DNA from: Mytilus galloprovincialis
Taxonomy: Eukaryota > Mollusca > Bivalvia > Mytilida > Mytilidae
Assembly (NCBI RefSeq): GCF_965363235.1
Contig: NC_134840.1
Location: forward strand, 91,710,416 to 91,774,415
Direction of reading: 5' to 3'
Length of the DNA stretch: 64,000 nt
Positions within the stretch are counted from its first letter, which is position 1; the number at the start of each line of letters is the position of its first letter. Below the pieces are notes generated by a model. The model searched no databases, was not told the DNA's origin, and was given only the letters and a program-made list of their open reading frames with translations. Position numbers and translations under genes: made by a program. Below, piece after piece: positions 1 to 31,225 of this stretch.

Positions 1-235
1 TATGACGATGTTGAGAATTATAACCAATATTTTTGTGTTTATCATCCATCACATTTTAATAAGACTATTTTTATTACTGAAAGTACTACTTTAAAATGAT
101 TATTTGCATTAAATTTTAAAGCTATCTTGTTACTTTATTGTTTTATTGCCTTTGGGTTCCTGGAGGAGAACTTGATTTGCAATTTTACAACCAATAGGAT
201 ACATGTGTCAACCAATTTTATGGTCAGTGGTTAAT

Positions 236-252
236 TATACCCCACGCAACGA

Positions 253-288
<36 letters not shown>

Positions 289-444
289 CGTCAGTCCGTC
301 CGTCAGTCAGTCCGTCCGTCAGTCAGTCCGTCCGTCCGTCCGTCCGTCAGTCCTGTTTCTTGTCATCGCAACTCCTCTCAAACCACACAACAGAATTTCA
401 CGAAACCTTTTCAGATAATAAGGACATAGAACGAAATTCATAAC
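236..444 (+). mobile_element. Hairpin plus CCGT-microsatellite element, first segment
   Basis: It opens with a near-palindromic hairpin (ATTATACCCC ... GGGTATAAT), then TTTTTGACC and a (CCGT/CAGT)n microsatellite at about 278-350. Then comes the start of a 169-bp core repeat (TTGTCATCGCAACTCCTCTC). The same unit occurs inverted at 11,255-11,571. The plan of hairpin, tetranucleotide tract and tandem core resembles bivalve pearl/CvA-type and DINE-like non-autonomous elements; the family assignment is inference. The core breaks off near 444. Confidence 0.75.
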
Positions 445-2421
445 AGTGTGGTCGACAGTAAAACGTTTATTTGTAATTGTACTGAAAAGTTTACCTTTAA
501 CTTGTTTGTCGTGGGTGATGATTTTATGCTCACTCAGTCTATCGGAGACCTTCACGTGGGGATTTAAATAATCATTTGTTACACATTTTGATACATAAAA
601 TGAAACTTTCTTTTCACATATCATTTAAGGAATTTATTTTAAATAATTGTTATACCATCACTTACAACAGTTTCACTTTTAAGAATATTAATGTCCAGAG
701 CTGATATCAATAAATAATAATAATAAAAAAAAAGTTTATTCATGGTAAAAAAAACAAAAAAAACTTTTAAGTTAATAGGGACCCGCGTTATTTCAGAAAA
801 TATCTTATTGATTAAGAGAACAAAAACTTCTACGTTGTGATCATTTAAGAGTGGCCTTCTATTTATTCAATGCTAACCATGTGGGCTTTGTTTTTTTTTT
901 ATATACCATAAATCGATTCGTTCATTCAGATATTTGTCAGTTTGCCTTGGCTCTTCAAGTCCAACACACAACTTCTCACGAAATTGGTATTTTTCTTACA
1001 AAAATTACATCCATGTGATGTATTCTTTTCATGGAGAATGAATGTTGCACTTTATTTTATTTGTTATCGTTTTTTTTTTTTTGTGTGTATCATTGACGTA
1101 TAAGACAACCTGAATCTTCTTTATTCAAATTTAAGGCATACGAGATGGCAATTATGACACAAAATAACTAAATTAAACTTACAGCAGAAGAAAGATAAAG
1201 AACATCGCTTTTATAGTCTTCTAAATATCGAAGACGCGTGGTCTTTTTTAAAAATGAAGTAAATTTATAAAGGAAACAACAAACAAAATAGTTCGAATAT
1301 TTATATTGGAAAAAGTAACGGTGTGTAAATCATAACAATTATTTTATTTCAATGAAAATCAAACTGTTGAATTTTTTCCGCTGCGAGCAAATTTTTAATT
1401 TTGGTCGCATTTTGAAAATCAATAAATCTTGTATTCTTGTTGGAAGCTGCACTGTGTAGTTTATACCCGTTTTTTTCAATGCCACACAAATCCAACACAG
1501 ACAAAAAAAATGGTAGGTTCAAGAAATAATTGATGCAAACTATACTTTATTGTAGTTTTAACATGGGTAGGCATTATATTCGTGATTATTTTTGCCCGAG
1601 CGATATCGAAAAACTATTATAAAAAGTGTCCTAAAAATGTACGTCATACTTATTTCCTAAACAAATAAATAAACATTAATTAACATACAACACTACCAAA
1701 GGCCAGAGACTCCTGACTTGTATGATTTTGTAAAAAAATGCATCTTTTTAAAACAGTCGAAAACAAAATTGTCTGTCCAATGGAAAAGTCGAAGCCCAAA
1801 AAAGATGAACAGTGCATTATAGAAACATAGAAGCTGGTTGCAAAAGTTGACGACAAGATCTATTTTATAACTTGAGTATGGCCTAATACTATTAACCTGA
1901 AATAAATATATTTATAGCAATTCCCTTGACGAAAGATCTACATGTTGCCTTGGGCTTTTTTTTTCTTTTTTTTTTTGCTCTTTGGTTGGGTTTTTGTCTC
2001 AATGACAATTCAATTTTCATTCTTATCATAGATATAACTGCATGTTAAAATAAGAATATGAAGTGTGATATGCAATCAGACACATTCTTTCCAGGGACCA
2101 ACAGGCGTTATCAAGCTATAGGTCCCCGTTTGGCCTTCGACCATTAGCAAAATACACACTTTATAGAATGAAAGCTCCAAGAGGTCTTGGGATGAAAAAA
2201 ACAAACATAAAAGATGAGCGAGAAAAAAAAATAGGGATACCGCATGGAAATTGGAAAATGGTCCGCAACATTAATTTAGTCAACTCACTTAGTTGAAATT
2301 AAAGACCTGGCGAATTTTAGCCTTTTGCAATGGATGTGATGTATGTTTAAAAAAAAATCATGGTTTGTTTGGACATTTTTATAAATCAAGTCTTGTTTTT
2401 AAATTATTTGCAAGTAAGTTT
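445..2421. other. AT-rich non-coding stretch between two parts of a core-repeat element
   Basis: No gene is seen. It separates the microsatellite end (236-444) from core copies that resume at about 2422 and may be an insertion, but about 70 bp of core are missing at the junction and no terminal repeat is evident. A short piece at 1560-1580 (AACATGGGTAGGCATTATAT) is shared with the foldback element at 46,205-46,375. Confidence 0.5.
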
Positions 2422-2995
2422 TAAGTTATTTACTTTAATGTACTACTGCAACAGTTTGTCATCGCAACTCCTCTCAAACCACACAACAGAATTTCACGAA
2501 ACCTTTTCAGATAATAAGGACATACTATGTAGTTGTGCATATCGACGGAAAATTGCGATTCAATTTTTTTTCTAGGAGTTACGCCCCTTTGAACTTATTT
2601 ACTTTAATGTACTACTGCAACAGTTTGTCATCGCAACTCCTCTCAAACCACACAACAGAATTTCATGAAACTTTGTAGATAATAAGGACATACTATGTAG
2701 ATGTGCATATCAACAGGAAATTACGGTTCAATTTTTTTTCTAGGAGTTATGCCCCTTTGAACTTATTTGCTTCAATGTACTTCTGCAACAGTTTGTCATC
2801 TCAACTCCTCTGAAAACACACAACAGAATTTCATGAAATTTTGTAGATAATAAGGACATACTATGTATATTGACAGGAAAGTATTATTCAATATTTTTCC
2901 TTATACAATTTTTTTTTCTTATACTTATTTAATTTCTCCAATGACAATGTGGGGACGTGGGGTATGTGAGCGTGCTCACTAAGGTTCTTTAATTC
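2422..2995 (+). mobile_element. 169-bp core repeats and opposite end of the hairpin-microsatellite element
   Basis: Three successive diverging copies of the core (each with CAACAGTTTGTCATC and CACACAACAGAATTTCA) are followed by a unique tail with GGGGACGTGGGGTATG and GAGCGTGCTCACTAAGG. The same tail occurs inverted at 7920-8040, which shows that it is the opposite element end. Confidence 0.75.
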
Positions 2996-3109
2996 TAATT
3001 GTAGAAATTTTAAGTTATTTGAAACCAAGTTTGAACAAGTTACTGAGCAATATTGATTTAGATATTTGCTAATTTGACTGAATGATGATAAAATTAAGAA
3101 TTGAAATGG

Positions 3110-3320
3110 AGAATATGTTAAAGAAACAACAACCTGACCAAATAGCAGGAAACAGCCGAGGTCTTCAATGGGTCTTCAACACAGAAAGAAAATCCTGCAC
3201 CGGGAATTTCTCGCTACATTGAAGACCTGTTGGTGACCTTCTGCTGTTGTTTTTTTTTTTCTATGGTCGGGTTGTTGTCTCTTTGGCACATTCCCCATTT
3301 CCATTCTCAATTTTACCCTA
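3110..3320. repeat. Inverted-arm copy of the GTCTTCAA / GAGACAACAACC repeat family
   Basis: The left arm (AAACAACAACCTGACCAAAT, GGTCTTCAATGGGTCTTCAA) and right arm (ATTGAAGACCTG, ATGGTCGGGTTGTTGTCTC) are roughly complementary and could fold. The family recurs at 7486-7560, 31832-31920 and 41024-41110 as single arms. Confidence 0.6.
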
Positions 3321-5815
3321 TATCAGGCTTCAGCTGTCCCCAAAATAAAAATGTGTACTCGTTCAAACCATACAAGACTAACAAAGTCCAGAAGCGCCCT
3401 ATGTGTAAGAGATCTCAACCCTCATCCCAAACCTCTAGCCAATGTAGAATAAATAAAATGCTTTGCTGAGCGCAGTTTGATATGATTGCAGAGTTTGAAC
3501 CCTGAACAGTTTTGGCAAGTTTGGACACCATGATCAAGCTTGATACGGTCTTAATGTGTTCCAAGATTTTAAAAATCTTATTGCAGAATACTGTGCAATT
3601 AAAGATTTCTTCTTGAAACTATTCTGAAGACGACAACATCATAGCATTATGATACAAACCCCCAAAAATGTTTTCTGTCGTATAACAAACACACAACGTG
3701 ATCATGTATATAATTTTGGTTTGTAAAACTTAAACTTGTGTGCATGTAACAATTAATTTATATGTAGACATGGCTTTATGGTGGCATCAAGTTGGTGTAC
3801 CTGGTGATAACCAGTGTCCTCAGGTATGAAAATTTGCAATTGCACTACTACTACTGCAGTGTTTAACAACCTTTATTGGGTCTTAAGTCCACACACAGTC
3901 CAGCTGCAAATCCTTGTCATTAAAGCTTTAACACACATGTCATATGAGGTTTGAACAAAAAAACAACATCTGATACAAATGATACATAACTTACTTATTG
4001 AACCTAACAGATAAACTTTAAAAAACTATGTAATGGGATATGGAACATATGAGGTATATTTTTATTGGAGATTTTTCTGGTTAAAGTCAATAAAGAAAGA
4101 TAATTCAATTTTAATATTGTTTTATTAATTTCATATTTAATATGAAGACACATAGAAAGTATGAATTATATTCAAAGGTCAGGACATTTATTATAGGTAA
4201 CTCTTGTCTGGTATATCTCTGAAATTTAATGAAATGTTGCAGACACCTCCTCCAAATATGTATTAGAGTCCCGAGTTAACCAGTGATTTCTTGAATTTAA
4301 CATGTTGGAAAAGCAGAAATTCCCAATCGTGCAAACCTTTGGATCAAATCCGTTACCTGAAGAAACTGGAAAGTTTAATTTACCTCCAATCTTTATATGT
4401 GGCTATAATGCATTCAGTTTGTCTGTCTGTCTGTCTGTCCGTTCATCCAAGAAAAATATCATCCAACTATTCTTAGCCACTACTGAACATAATGAATTTA
4501 ATTTGGTATAACAGCTTGACAGTGATGTGTGTGATCACTTTACGGATCTGTTGGACACCTACATCCTGATGCAGAAATTACATTTAAGCTTACATATTAA
4601 TATTGGTGGCTTTGCTTTTGAATAGAATATGGAAGTAGGTTCTTAAAATTGAAGACTTAGTCTTTTAAATAGGACAATAGTCTTAATTCCACACATGAAG
4701 AGCATGAAAAATAAATTTCTTAGTGTGCTAATGACCTAGCTTTCCCCCTAATGGAATTTTCTCACCAAGGTAACTGGCACATAGTGAACTTATAATATGG
4801 GGGAGGTGGCAAAAAACCTACATGGAAAAGTGTAAATGGTTATACAACTCTTAACCAAATATCATGGATTTTCCAAATATAGAGGTCCTATTGCTTAAAG
4901 TACCAGAGAAACAATCAAACCACAAAATCGCAACATTGACCAATGAGCCATGAAACTGAGATCAATGTCATATAAATCCGCTGGACAAACATGCAAACTA
5001 AATATTATTGTTATATACATATCCAAATTAATGGCTCTACAATCTGTTGTCACCTGTATCTTGGCATTGCACAAGGTTGTTTTTCTCCAGACTATCTATG
5101 ATGTCTTTACATTAAATCCATTGGATGTTGGATGGGTACTGATTAATAATTAAGCCTTGGATGCTTGATTTTTTTTTTTTTTGGCTCAACCAAATGTTAT
5201 TAAACTTTTACACAATGCTTATTACTAAAATAATAAGATCAAGTTTGAATTTTGTTGCCGTCACTTTAACTGTTCTAGAGCTATGCCCTTTCCAAATTAA
5301 AAATTGCTGAAAAATTTCAAAAATATCAATAAAATAAGAAAGTTTTTTTTTAAATTGGAGTTATCTTTCTTTGTCTATGATTGTATTTCAATGCTATTTA
5401 AAATCTTCTTTGAAAATTGGAATTGTCTTTTTTTTTGTCCAGAATAGTAGTTGAATCAACTTAAACCAATGCTTTGGACAATGCAATATTTTACTACCAA
5501 CTGATAAATTAAAGCAAGTTTTGCCATTCAGGGCTTACAAGCACTTTGATTACCATTCTACGGTTATGCCTATTTGTATTTACAAATGGAAAAGTTGCTG
5601 AATTTTTTTGTTTCTGTTCTCTTAATATCTTACGTTTGTCTCAACTAAATTTAATGAAATGTACATAGAATGCTTATAACTACTAAACTCAGTTTAAGTT
5701 AATTTTGGCAGCTTCACAGACACTTTTACAGTTCTTGAGTTGTCCCTTTATAACATTATATGCTATCGGGGCATCATCTGTGTCCCTATGTACTAACATA
5801 AGGGGGAGGTAACAT
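3321..5815. other. Non-coding, with degenerate dispersed repeats
   Basis: No gene is supported. A TGTC/CCGT microsatellite lies at 4418-4445. Repeated segments at 5201-5300 and 5640-5790 share ACAATGCTTATTAC / GAATGCTTATAACTAC, a TTGAGTT(A/G)TGCCC-like motif and a GGGGCATCATCTGTGTCCC tail with the copy at 41390-41530. Confidence 0.5.
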
Positions 5816-5834
5816 TTAACTTACCACAATCTGT

Positions 5835-6113
5835 ATGTGCCTATCCCAAGTCAAGAGCTTGTATTCAGTGGTTGTTGTTTGTGCTGTGTTTCATAATTAT
5901 TTTTTTCATTATTTTGTATATAATTTAGATTGTTAGTTTTCTCCTTTAAATTGTTTTGCATTTGTTATTTTGGGGGCCTTTTCTATGGGATAATGTGATT
6001 AGGAATTTGCTCATTGTTGAAGGCAATACCCTGATCTATTGTTGACAACTTCTGTGTCATTTAATCTCTTGTAAAGAGTAGTTTCATTGGCAATCATACC
6101 ACATCTTCACTTT
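5835..6113 (-). repeat. SINE-like ~320-bp dispersed repeat, reverse orientation
   Basis: Reverse complement of the family starting GAAGATGTGGTATGATTGCC and including GACAACCACTGAATACAAGC and CAAGTC near its end. Forward copies occur at 24585-24900, 26413-26705, 35430-35560 and 42595-42810. No clear tRNA A/B box is seen, so the class is unassigned. Confidence 0.6.
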
Positions 6114-6806
6114 TATATGTACATCTTACAATAATTCCATACACCAAGTATACTTGGAATAAGCAAAAGTTGCTGTATCAGTGTAAATTAACTTTAGGTA
6201 TAAATACTAAAATCAATAAAAATCTGTAGATTATTTTATTCTTGAAGTTTAATAAAAGATGATATATACATGATCAAATTGAAATACTCTAGTACAATAA
6301 CAAATGGTTGTTTTTAACTTTTACCCATATAGAAACATTATACAATCCAATTATCTTCATATTAGTCAGTTAATAATAAATATGAGTAAAATGAATAATT
6401 CATTTGATATCTTCAAAACTTCCTATTGCCTATTGCATAATTGGTGAATTATTTGCTGGAACTATACAATTAAAAATCTGAATAATTTATATAAAACCAT
6501 AGAAAATTTGATTTTTAATATATTTCACATATTTTTACTACACATGATTTAACATTTTGCTTCATAATTCATACTCAACACATCTCAGTTGTGTTTTTGG
6601 CCTGTTTTAAACAAACACCCTCATCTGGAATATTTTGAACACATATTGGTTTTGAACAAAATCATAATCTATGTAATATCTGGACACACTTTGGTTTAAA
6701 TTATTATTTGTAAGCCCATTTAAATACCTTACATTTTTTTAAGATTGTGTTTTATAACCTAGAATATCTGAACACATTGACTGTCTGAAACTGTTCACAA
6801 CTTGAT

Positions 6807-25297
<18,491 letters not shown>

Positions 25298-25611
25298 AAT
25301 TCAATGTTTTTCAGTCGTTCAATTTGTACACAATGCTTGATGGAAACGGCGGGAATTATTTGCGTAAACGGAAGTAGATGTCTGTCTAGATTCGGGGAAT
25401 ATCGGTCATTTCCGGTTGCATTCCGATCTACTTTCGTTTTATCCATCGTGGAGTAAAGTGTTGATTAGACATATGTTATAGGATTAAATAATTCTTTTTA
25501 TTTTGATAATTGTAATTCAATAAGTGTGCATACAAACAAATCGTTTTGTTATCTTATAGAAATCTATGATTTTGTTTAAAAGGCTAATGATATATTTTTT
25601 TAATTTAACCT

Positions 25612-25662
25612 AGATTTAATCAAGGATTTGTATAGTTTACAAATCCTTGATTTAATAAAATC
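25612..25662. repeat. Short hairpin upstream of MCM7
   Basis: Arms containing CAAGGATTTGTA and TACAAATCCTTG surround a short loop, with A/T-rich extension. A similar small hairpin (AAGGAATTGTA / TACAATTCCTT) lies at 28414-28445. No function is shown. Confidence 0.5.
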
Positions 25663-26412
25663 AAATCATTTTGTTACATTTAATTTAAAGCCTTATTTAT
25701 TATATCAGATAATGTATTTTAATGGTTTTTAATCCAAAATTATAGGAATGTTACCAAAACAACAAATTTTGGTTATACATAAATATATAGACACATATCT
25801 GACAATGAAATAAAATGATTAAGTTGGTATAAAGAGGGATAACTCAATTTATTCATTTTAACTTATCTCTTGTTTTCTGTCCGTCATGAAAGGCTGAACT
25901 TTTTTTTTTATATACAGATTAAATGTTGTATAAAACCTCAATCTTCATATCTTTAATTTTCATGATGCATTTACAAAGATTTTTAAATTAATTTTTCTCG
26001 GGTATGGAAACTTTGAAAAAAATCAAAGTAAATTTTCTTAGAATTTTAATTGTGGCAAATTAAACTTGAATTATAATGCGTGCCGCATCAGTTTGTTCAT
26101 GTAAATTATCAATATTTTCACAATTGAAAAAGATATTGGAAAACACAAAAAAAACAGTACAATTCGATATTTACTATATACTAGTACATTTGTATTATGT
26201 GCTGTGTTTTCCGGTATCATTTAAATAACTGTTTCAGATATTTAGCCATGTCTCAAGAAAGTTATTCTTGGGATAATTATTATTCAAACACAATTTTATT
26301 TGTTTTTTTACTAAAAAAAATAAATTTTCAAACAGATACTTGTAACTTTAAAATGTCCAGTTTTTTTTATTGTAAAAAGGTATTTGATTTTTTTAACCGG
26401 TTACTTCTAGTA
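25663..26412. other. AT-rich intergenic stretch, no gene seen
   Basis: Upstream of MCM7. It holds homopolymer runs and no conserved coding segment or clear repeat. Confidence 0.5.
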
Positions 26413-26705
26413 TAAAAAAGAAGATGTGGTATGATTGTCAATGAGACAACTCATGGTCCACAAGAGAACAAAATGACACAGACATAAACAACTATAGGTC
26501 ACCGTACGGCCTTCGACGATGAGCAAAGCCCATACGGCATAGCCTAGTCAGCTATAAAAGGCCCCGATCAGACAATGTAAAACAATTCAAACGAGAAAAC
26601 TAACGGCCTTATTTATATAAAAAAAAAATGAACGAAAAACAAATATGTAACACATAAACAAACGACAACCACTGAATTACAAGCTCCTGACTTGGGACAG
26701 GCACA
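26413..26705 (+). repeat. SINE-like ~320-bp dispersed repeat
   Basis: Contains AAGAAGATGTGGTATGATTG, CACCGTACGGCCTTCGACGA, GCTATAAAAGGCCCCGATC and GACAACCACTGAATTACAAG. It is the best-preserved copy in the window. Confidence 0.75.
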
Positions 26706-27122
26706 TACTTAAATATTGTGGCGGGGTTAGATTTATTTTCATCACCAACTCTGACTAAGAGGTAAGATTGGTGAGTGCTAAAGTTTATTCCAGGACAAAA
26801 AGTAATTGTTTTGACAAGTTTACACACGTGTTAAAATCGGTTCCAAAGTTATGTCATTGTGTGTGGTCAGAGTTTTGATTGCATTGGCGTTGAGATAACA
26901 ACAACAATCAATTAATCAATCAAACCGTTATAACATTCGACTATTTCCATCTGTCTGTGCTGAAAACTCTTTTGAGACGCCAGTTTTGTTCTCCATCCAC
27001 TTCCATGCCATCATAAACCGTGCTGGTGTCTTGAATCGTGCCAACTATGTCACTGATTAGCTCTAATCATATATCATTGATATTCGTACAAACATTAGGT
27101 ACAAATTGAAAATGAGGGTCGG

Positions 27123-27553
27123 TTGAAAACAAAACTTTACGAAAAAAGAGATGATTTCAGCTTTCCAATTGTGAACTTTCCATTTCTAAGTAGCAACATT
27201 CCAGCAGCACCTGCATACGGGGTATATATCTCCCAATTGATACGGTATTCCCGTGCTTGCATTTCCTATCATGATTTTCTTGATAGAGGGTTGCTGCTCA
27301 CAAGGAAGCTATTAAACCAAGAGTTCCAAATGGTGAAGTTGAAATCATCCCTTCGTAAATTTTACGGACGCCATCACGAGTTGGTTGACCGTTATGGAAT
27401 AACCGTTTCACAAATGATATCGGATATGTTCCTTACGTCGTAACTACAATCCCCTTCCCTTTCATGAATGTGACCTACCGAATTAGACTATTTACCGGAT
27501 TTGTTATCACATAAGCAACACGACGGGTGTCGCATGTGGAGCAGGATCTGCTT
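27123..27553 (+). pseudogene. Reverse-transcriptase C-terminal fragment of a retroelement
   Basis: The frame at 27123-27443 codes a segment with PAYGVYISQLIRYSRAC, FLDRGLLLTRKLL and SSLRKFYGRHHELVDRYG. These strings I recognise from the region after the catalytic domain of retroelement reverse transcriptases common in molluscs and cnidarians; the exact clade is uncertain. Upstream RT domains are missing, so the copy is 5'-truncated. Its 3' non-coding tail is split by the element at 27555-28207 and resumes at 28208. Confidence 0.65.
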
Positions 27554-27554
27554 A

Positions 27555-28207
27555 GGGTGCAATCAACAGTTTTTTTCTATGACGTCACATTTTGAGGGAC
27601 CATGCATAAGTGACCCTTAGTGGTGGACTGATTAATAAAGATACTTGTATAAAACTAGATATCACTGGAATCAGAATGTTCTCTAGTTTATAATGAAATA
27701 AAAATAATGTGTACTTTTAATATATTAAAAATATTCCATCCAATGAACATGGGGGAAAAAAGGTCTAATTTGAACATAAAAAACTTGAAACCTGGTCATG
27801 TGCACACCCATGAAGACATGATCCATGCACATTTTACATAATCAAAACTGTATGAAATTTGTAGGTTTTTACCTGGCCTTTCAAAAAAATCTTGTTTCAG
27901 GGTACGGTTTCCTGCTCCGAAAAGAGCTACAGTGGCTGCAAATAAGTTTTCAATTTTCACTGCCAAAAAAACAGGTTGTTTACAGTGTTGTCTCCCCTCA
28001 AAACATGTAAAGTTAATATAATTTTTAAAATTATTTCAATCATTCAACCTGTTTTAATTCAAAGCTAATTAACTAATTTTTACAATCAAATACAAAAAAC
28101 ATGATACTTTTTCACCAATTGAGTAAATAAACAGGGGTTTCCCTCCATGGTTATTTTTAGTCGGGGAATAACCCCTAGTTTTTTATACGAAACTGTTTAT
28201 AGCACCC
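27555..28207. mobile_element. 653-bp TIR element inserted in the retroelement tail
   Basis: Inverted ends GGGTGCAATCAACAGTTT and GGGTGCTATAAACAGTTT (15 of 18 identical), flanked by TTA on both sides (27552-27554 and 28208-28210). Removing it makes the retroelement tail read GATCTGCTTACCCTTTCGG continuously. No coding capacity. Confidence 0.75.
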
Positions 28208-28400
28208 TTACCCTTTCGGAGCACCTGAGATCACCCCTAGTTTTTTGGTGGGGTTCGTGTTGTTTATTCTTTAGTTTTCTATGTTATGTCGTGTGTGCTG
28301 TTGTTTGTTTGTCTTTTTCATTTTTAGCCATGGCGTTGTCAGTTGTTTTAGATTTATGAGTTTGACTGTCCCTTTGGTATCTTTCGTCCCTCTTTTAGGT
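28208..28400 (+). mobile_element. 3' tail of the interrupted retroelement
   Basis: Continues the non-coding tail that follows the RT fragment: GGAGCACCTGAGATCACCCC, TAGCCATGGCGTTGTCAGTT and GGTATCTTTCGTCCCTCTTT. Recognised as contiguous with 27444-27551 once the nested insert is removed. Confidence 0.6.
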
Positions 28401-28469
28401 CGTTAGTTTTCTCAAGGAATTGTAAATTTAAATATACAATTCCTTGGTTTTCCTCAATTGAATTTGCTT

Positions 28470-29030
28470 TATATTTTTCATATCGGGGCCTATTTATAGC
28501 CGACTATTCAGTATTGGAATCTCATTGTTGAAGGCCGTATGTAGTGGCCTATAAAAAGTAAAATCACCGCAAATTTAAGATACTGAACTCCGAGGAAAAT
28601 TCAAAACGGAAAGTCCCTAATCAAATAACAAATCAAATGATAAAACACATCAAATTGCGCATGGACAACAACTGTCATATTCCTGACTAGGTTCAGGCAT
28701 TTTCAAATGTAGAACTGGTGGATTGCCTGAGCCTGGTTTTATAGCGCTAAACCTCTCACTTATATGTATTATTGCTTACTACCACTTCAGTTTAACTCTG
28801 GTGAATAGTTGTCTCGTTGGCATTCTAACCTCATCTCCTCACGTTTTTATTTTCTCAGGTTTTCAAATAATAACATACATTGTACTTGTGTTGTCGGTCG
28901 GAACAATGCAGTTTTAAGCGGACAATATGACTTCTACTTTGGCCTCTTTATTATTATTTCTTGGTTATTATTGCCATTTGGTTTATGTCCGAGGCTAGTA
29001 AGAGATACAAAGACGAAGGTTAATGGTGGT
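28470..29030. repeat. Degenerate dispersed repeats
   Basis: 28470-28560 is a reverse fragment of the SINE-like family (GGGGCCTATTTATAGCC, TCATTGTTGAAGGCCGTATG). 28545-28720 is another dispersed-repeat-like segment with GACAACAACTGTCATATTCC. No gene is supported. Confidence 0.45.
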
Positions 29031-30360
29031 ATTCGCATATGTCAATAAGACACAAATCAAAGGACAATAAAAGGACAAAAAAAAATCAGTTCAGCGTATA
29101 GTCTTCAACTATAGACAAGGGATTATGCAATATCAAGCTTTATATCGTTGCAAACTTAGTAAAATGGTTTAATAATCTGCTTACATTATGCTCTCCTACA
29201 CTGCTATCTGTTATATCGGTGGTTGTATCGGCATCGGGATAAATTTAATACAGCAACGCAATAGTATCTACAGTAGAAAGGAAGACACGATCTTGAAAAA
29301 AAATATATATACGGTACATAGAATCCCGATGTAGACAATAAAAATAAATTGTCCTGTTCATTTTTCAAACAACATTCAGTTAGGTATATATCCTTTATCA
29401 ATAATTTTATATTTAAGCAAAAAGACAAATTTTCAATTGATATTGTTGACCTAAAGTAAAACCAACAAAAACTTCGATATGATCAATTTTGATGAAATGC
29501 TGGACGGGAAATATAGACAAGCATGATGAATCTATTGAATGAATCATTCTGACAAGCCATGTTCAATAACATCAAACAACAAATGAGGTGATGTACTGTA
29601 TTCTTTCTAACACAGACAAGTAAAATAAAACTCGCATACACAAAGATGAAATAAATTTAGTGAATCAATTGGGGGAAGCTATATATATAATGATCGATTG
29701 CATGATTGTATTTTGTAATGTATTGATACTAACGTCAGTTATGTTCAAAATAAAGACAACTTGCCAAATACTTAGTCTTGATTATCTAATAAATAAAGTA
29801 AGTTTGGCTAAATAGTATGGTGATACTTTTAAACAGACATACGTAATAAAATCTATTGAGCTAAAAGCCTCTATAAATTAGTAAAGAGCCGAGTTTGCAC
29901 AGACAAATCTATTGAACCCAAAATCATTTAAAACTGGAGAGAAAAAACCGCAATATCAAAATATGTAAAAGGGGATAAATTAGTGGGATCCAACCCTCGG
30001 AACCCCTCCCCCCCCCCCCCCGGATCCACCACTGTAACCGTTGAATCATTCAATTCAAATATGTATTATCATTACGCCATAATATTTTTATAGATATATC
30101 ATAACAATATAAACACATACAATATCAACAAGATCAGTTATAAACATAATAAAAGTAAATAATTACATTAGATGTATGTTTCATCATAATACTTTATTCT
30201 GATTGGCTAACTGCAGCACATCACGTGTTATTCCTAAAGCAATTGCATCACTCAATAAAACTTTTTATTTATGATAACACGTGGTCCCAAAATAAAGTGC
30301 ACAGGTGAATTATATAAAGCAATTATAAAATTCGTGTTTTCATGATCATAGCTAAAAAGT
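29031..30360. other. AT-rich intergenic DNA, no gene seen
   Basis: Contains a poly-C tract at about 30005-30020 next to CGGATCCACCACTG and no conserved coding segment. Confidence 0.5.
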
Positions 30361-30371
30361 GTAATTATAAG

Positions 30372-30530
30372 TATTGAATGCTTCTTTTTCTTCTTTTTGT
30401 AACTTCATAGGGTTGTAAAAGTGTTGACCGTGCACACATTTTTAGTATGAAGCCCTTCAAAATGTACTTCGGTCAACGCTTTTATACCCCAATGAAGTTA
30501 CAAAAAGTAGCATTCAATTCTTAAATATTT
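30372..30530. repeat. Inverted-repeat MITE
   Basis: Arms TTTTTGTAACTTCATAGGG...AAAAGTGTTGACCG and the complement of CGGTCAACGCTTTTATACCC...TTACAAAAAGTAGC, separated by about 40 bp. No coding capacity. Confidence 0.65.
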
Positions 30531-30711
30531 TAAGAGTCTCCTGTCCTCAGTTCCGTATAGTGACTGGTTTTTTTTTAAAAGCCGTGCCTTGATCATCATG
30601 CTTGTTTATCCAAAAATGTGACTCTTGGGTTGATGCATAAATAATTTTATCCATATAATTTAAATCTCATTTATCAAAAAATAAAAATAAACTTTTCTAA
30701 TAATAACTGTT

Positions 30712-30985
30712 ATTATTGTATAGCAATATAATATTTCTCACAGAACGTAACCAAAAGTTTGCGTGCAATAAATTCTAATATTGCACTAGTGCAATAAATC
30801 TTCAAAATTCATGACGTCATCAACGACAAAATCTTAGTTTAAACCAATTTTTACTTTCAAATATTATATTGCCATACAATAAAAGGGTTATTGCATGAAT
30901 ATTGGGGAAGCTCGTGCAATATAAAATTCTACTCGGGACAATATTCCCCAATATTCATGCAATAACCCTATATTATCACAATATG
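30712..30985. repeat. Nested inverted repeats with a perfect 24-bp stem
   Basis: A 24-bp perfect inverted repeat pairs 30885-30908 (GGGTTATTGCATGAATATTG...) with 30945-30968. An outer pair (TATTGTATAGCAATATAATA and TATTATATTGCCATACAATA) lies at 30713-30738 and 30859-30884. GCACTAGTGC occurs between them and again near 60303. Confidence 0.7.
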
Positions 30986-31222
30986 GGTGACAGTGACTTT
31001 CATTATGAAAATTAAAAATATATATATTAATAATAAATGACTCGAACCTCTACTTTTAGAAAGAAACTTTATTGGACGACGAATGTATTGCTATTTGAAT
31101 AGTTATTTTCCCTGTAGAAACAGCAACTTCTCAATGGGGTCTGCTTGATTGAACATCAGAATGAACACTTTACCATTTTAGCAGATTGACCTCATAACCT
31201 CATTTAATGGAAGACGAACAAA

Positions 31223-31225
31223 ATG
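31223..31225 (+). CDS. DCUN1D1: DCUN1D exon 1: initiator ATG only
   Basis: The ATG is followed directly by a GTAGGT donor. The next exon starts after TTTTCTTTTACAG with CAT AAA TTA AAG, giving M|HKLKSSQ. The frame can be read through to give a longer N-terminus (VGFTTNKK...), but that translates the intron, and the conserved family start is MxKLKSSQ. Vertebrate genes split at the same place as far as I recall. Confidence 0.85.

Noticed and set aside
3230..3469. 79-codon ORF near a dispersed repeat
   Set aside because: It begins inside the repeat family that recurs at 7486, 31832 and 41024 and has no protein similarity I know.
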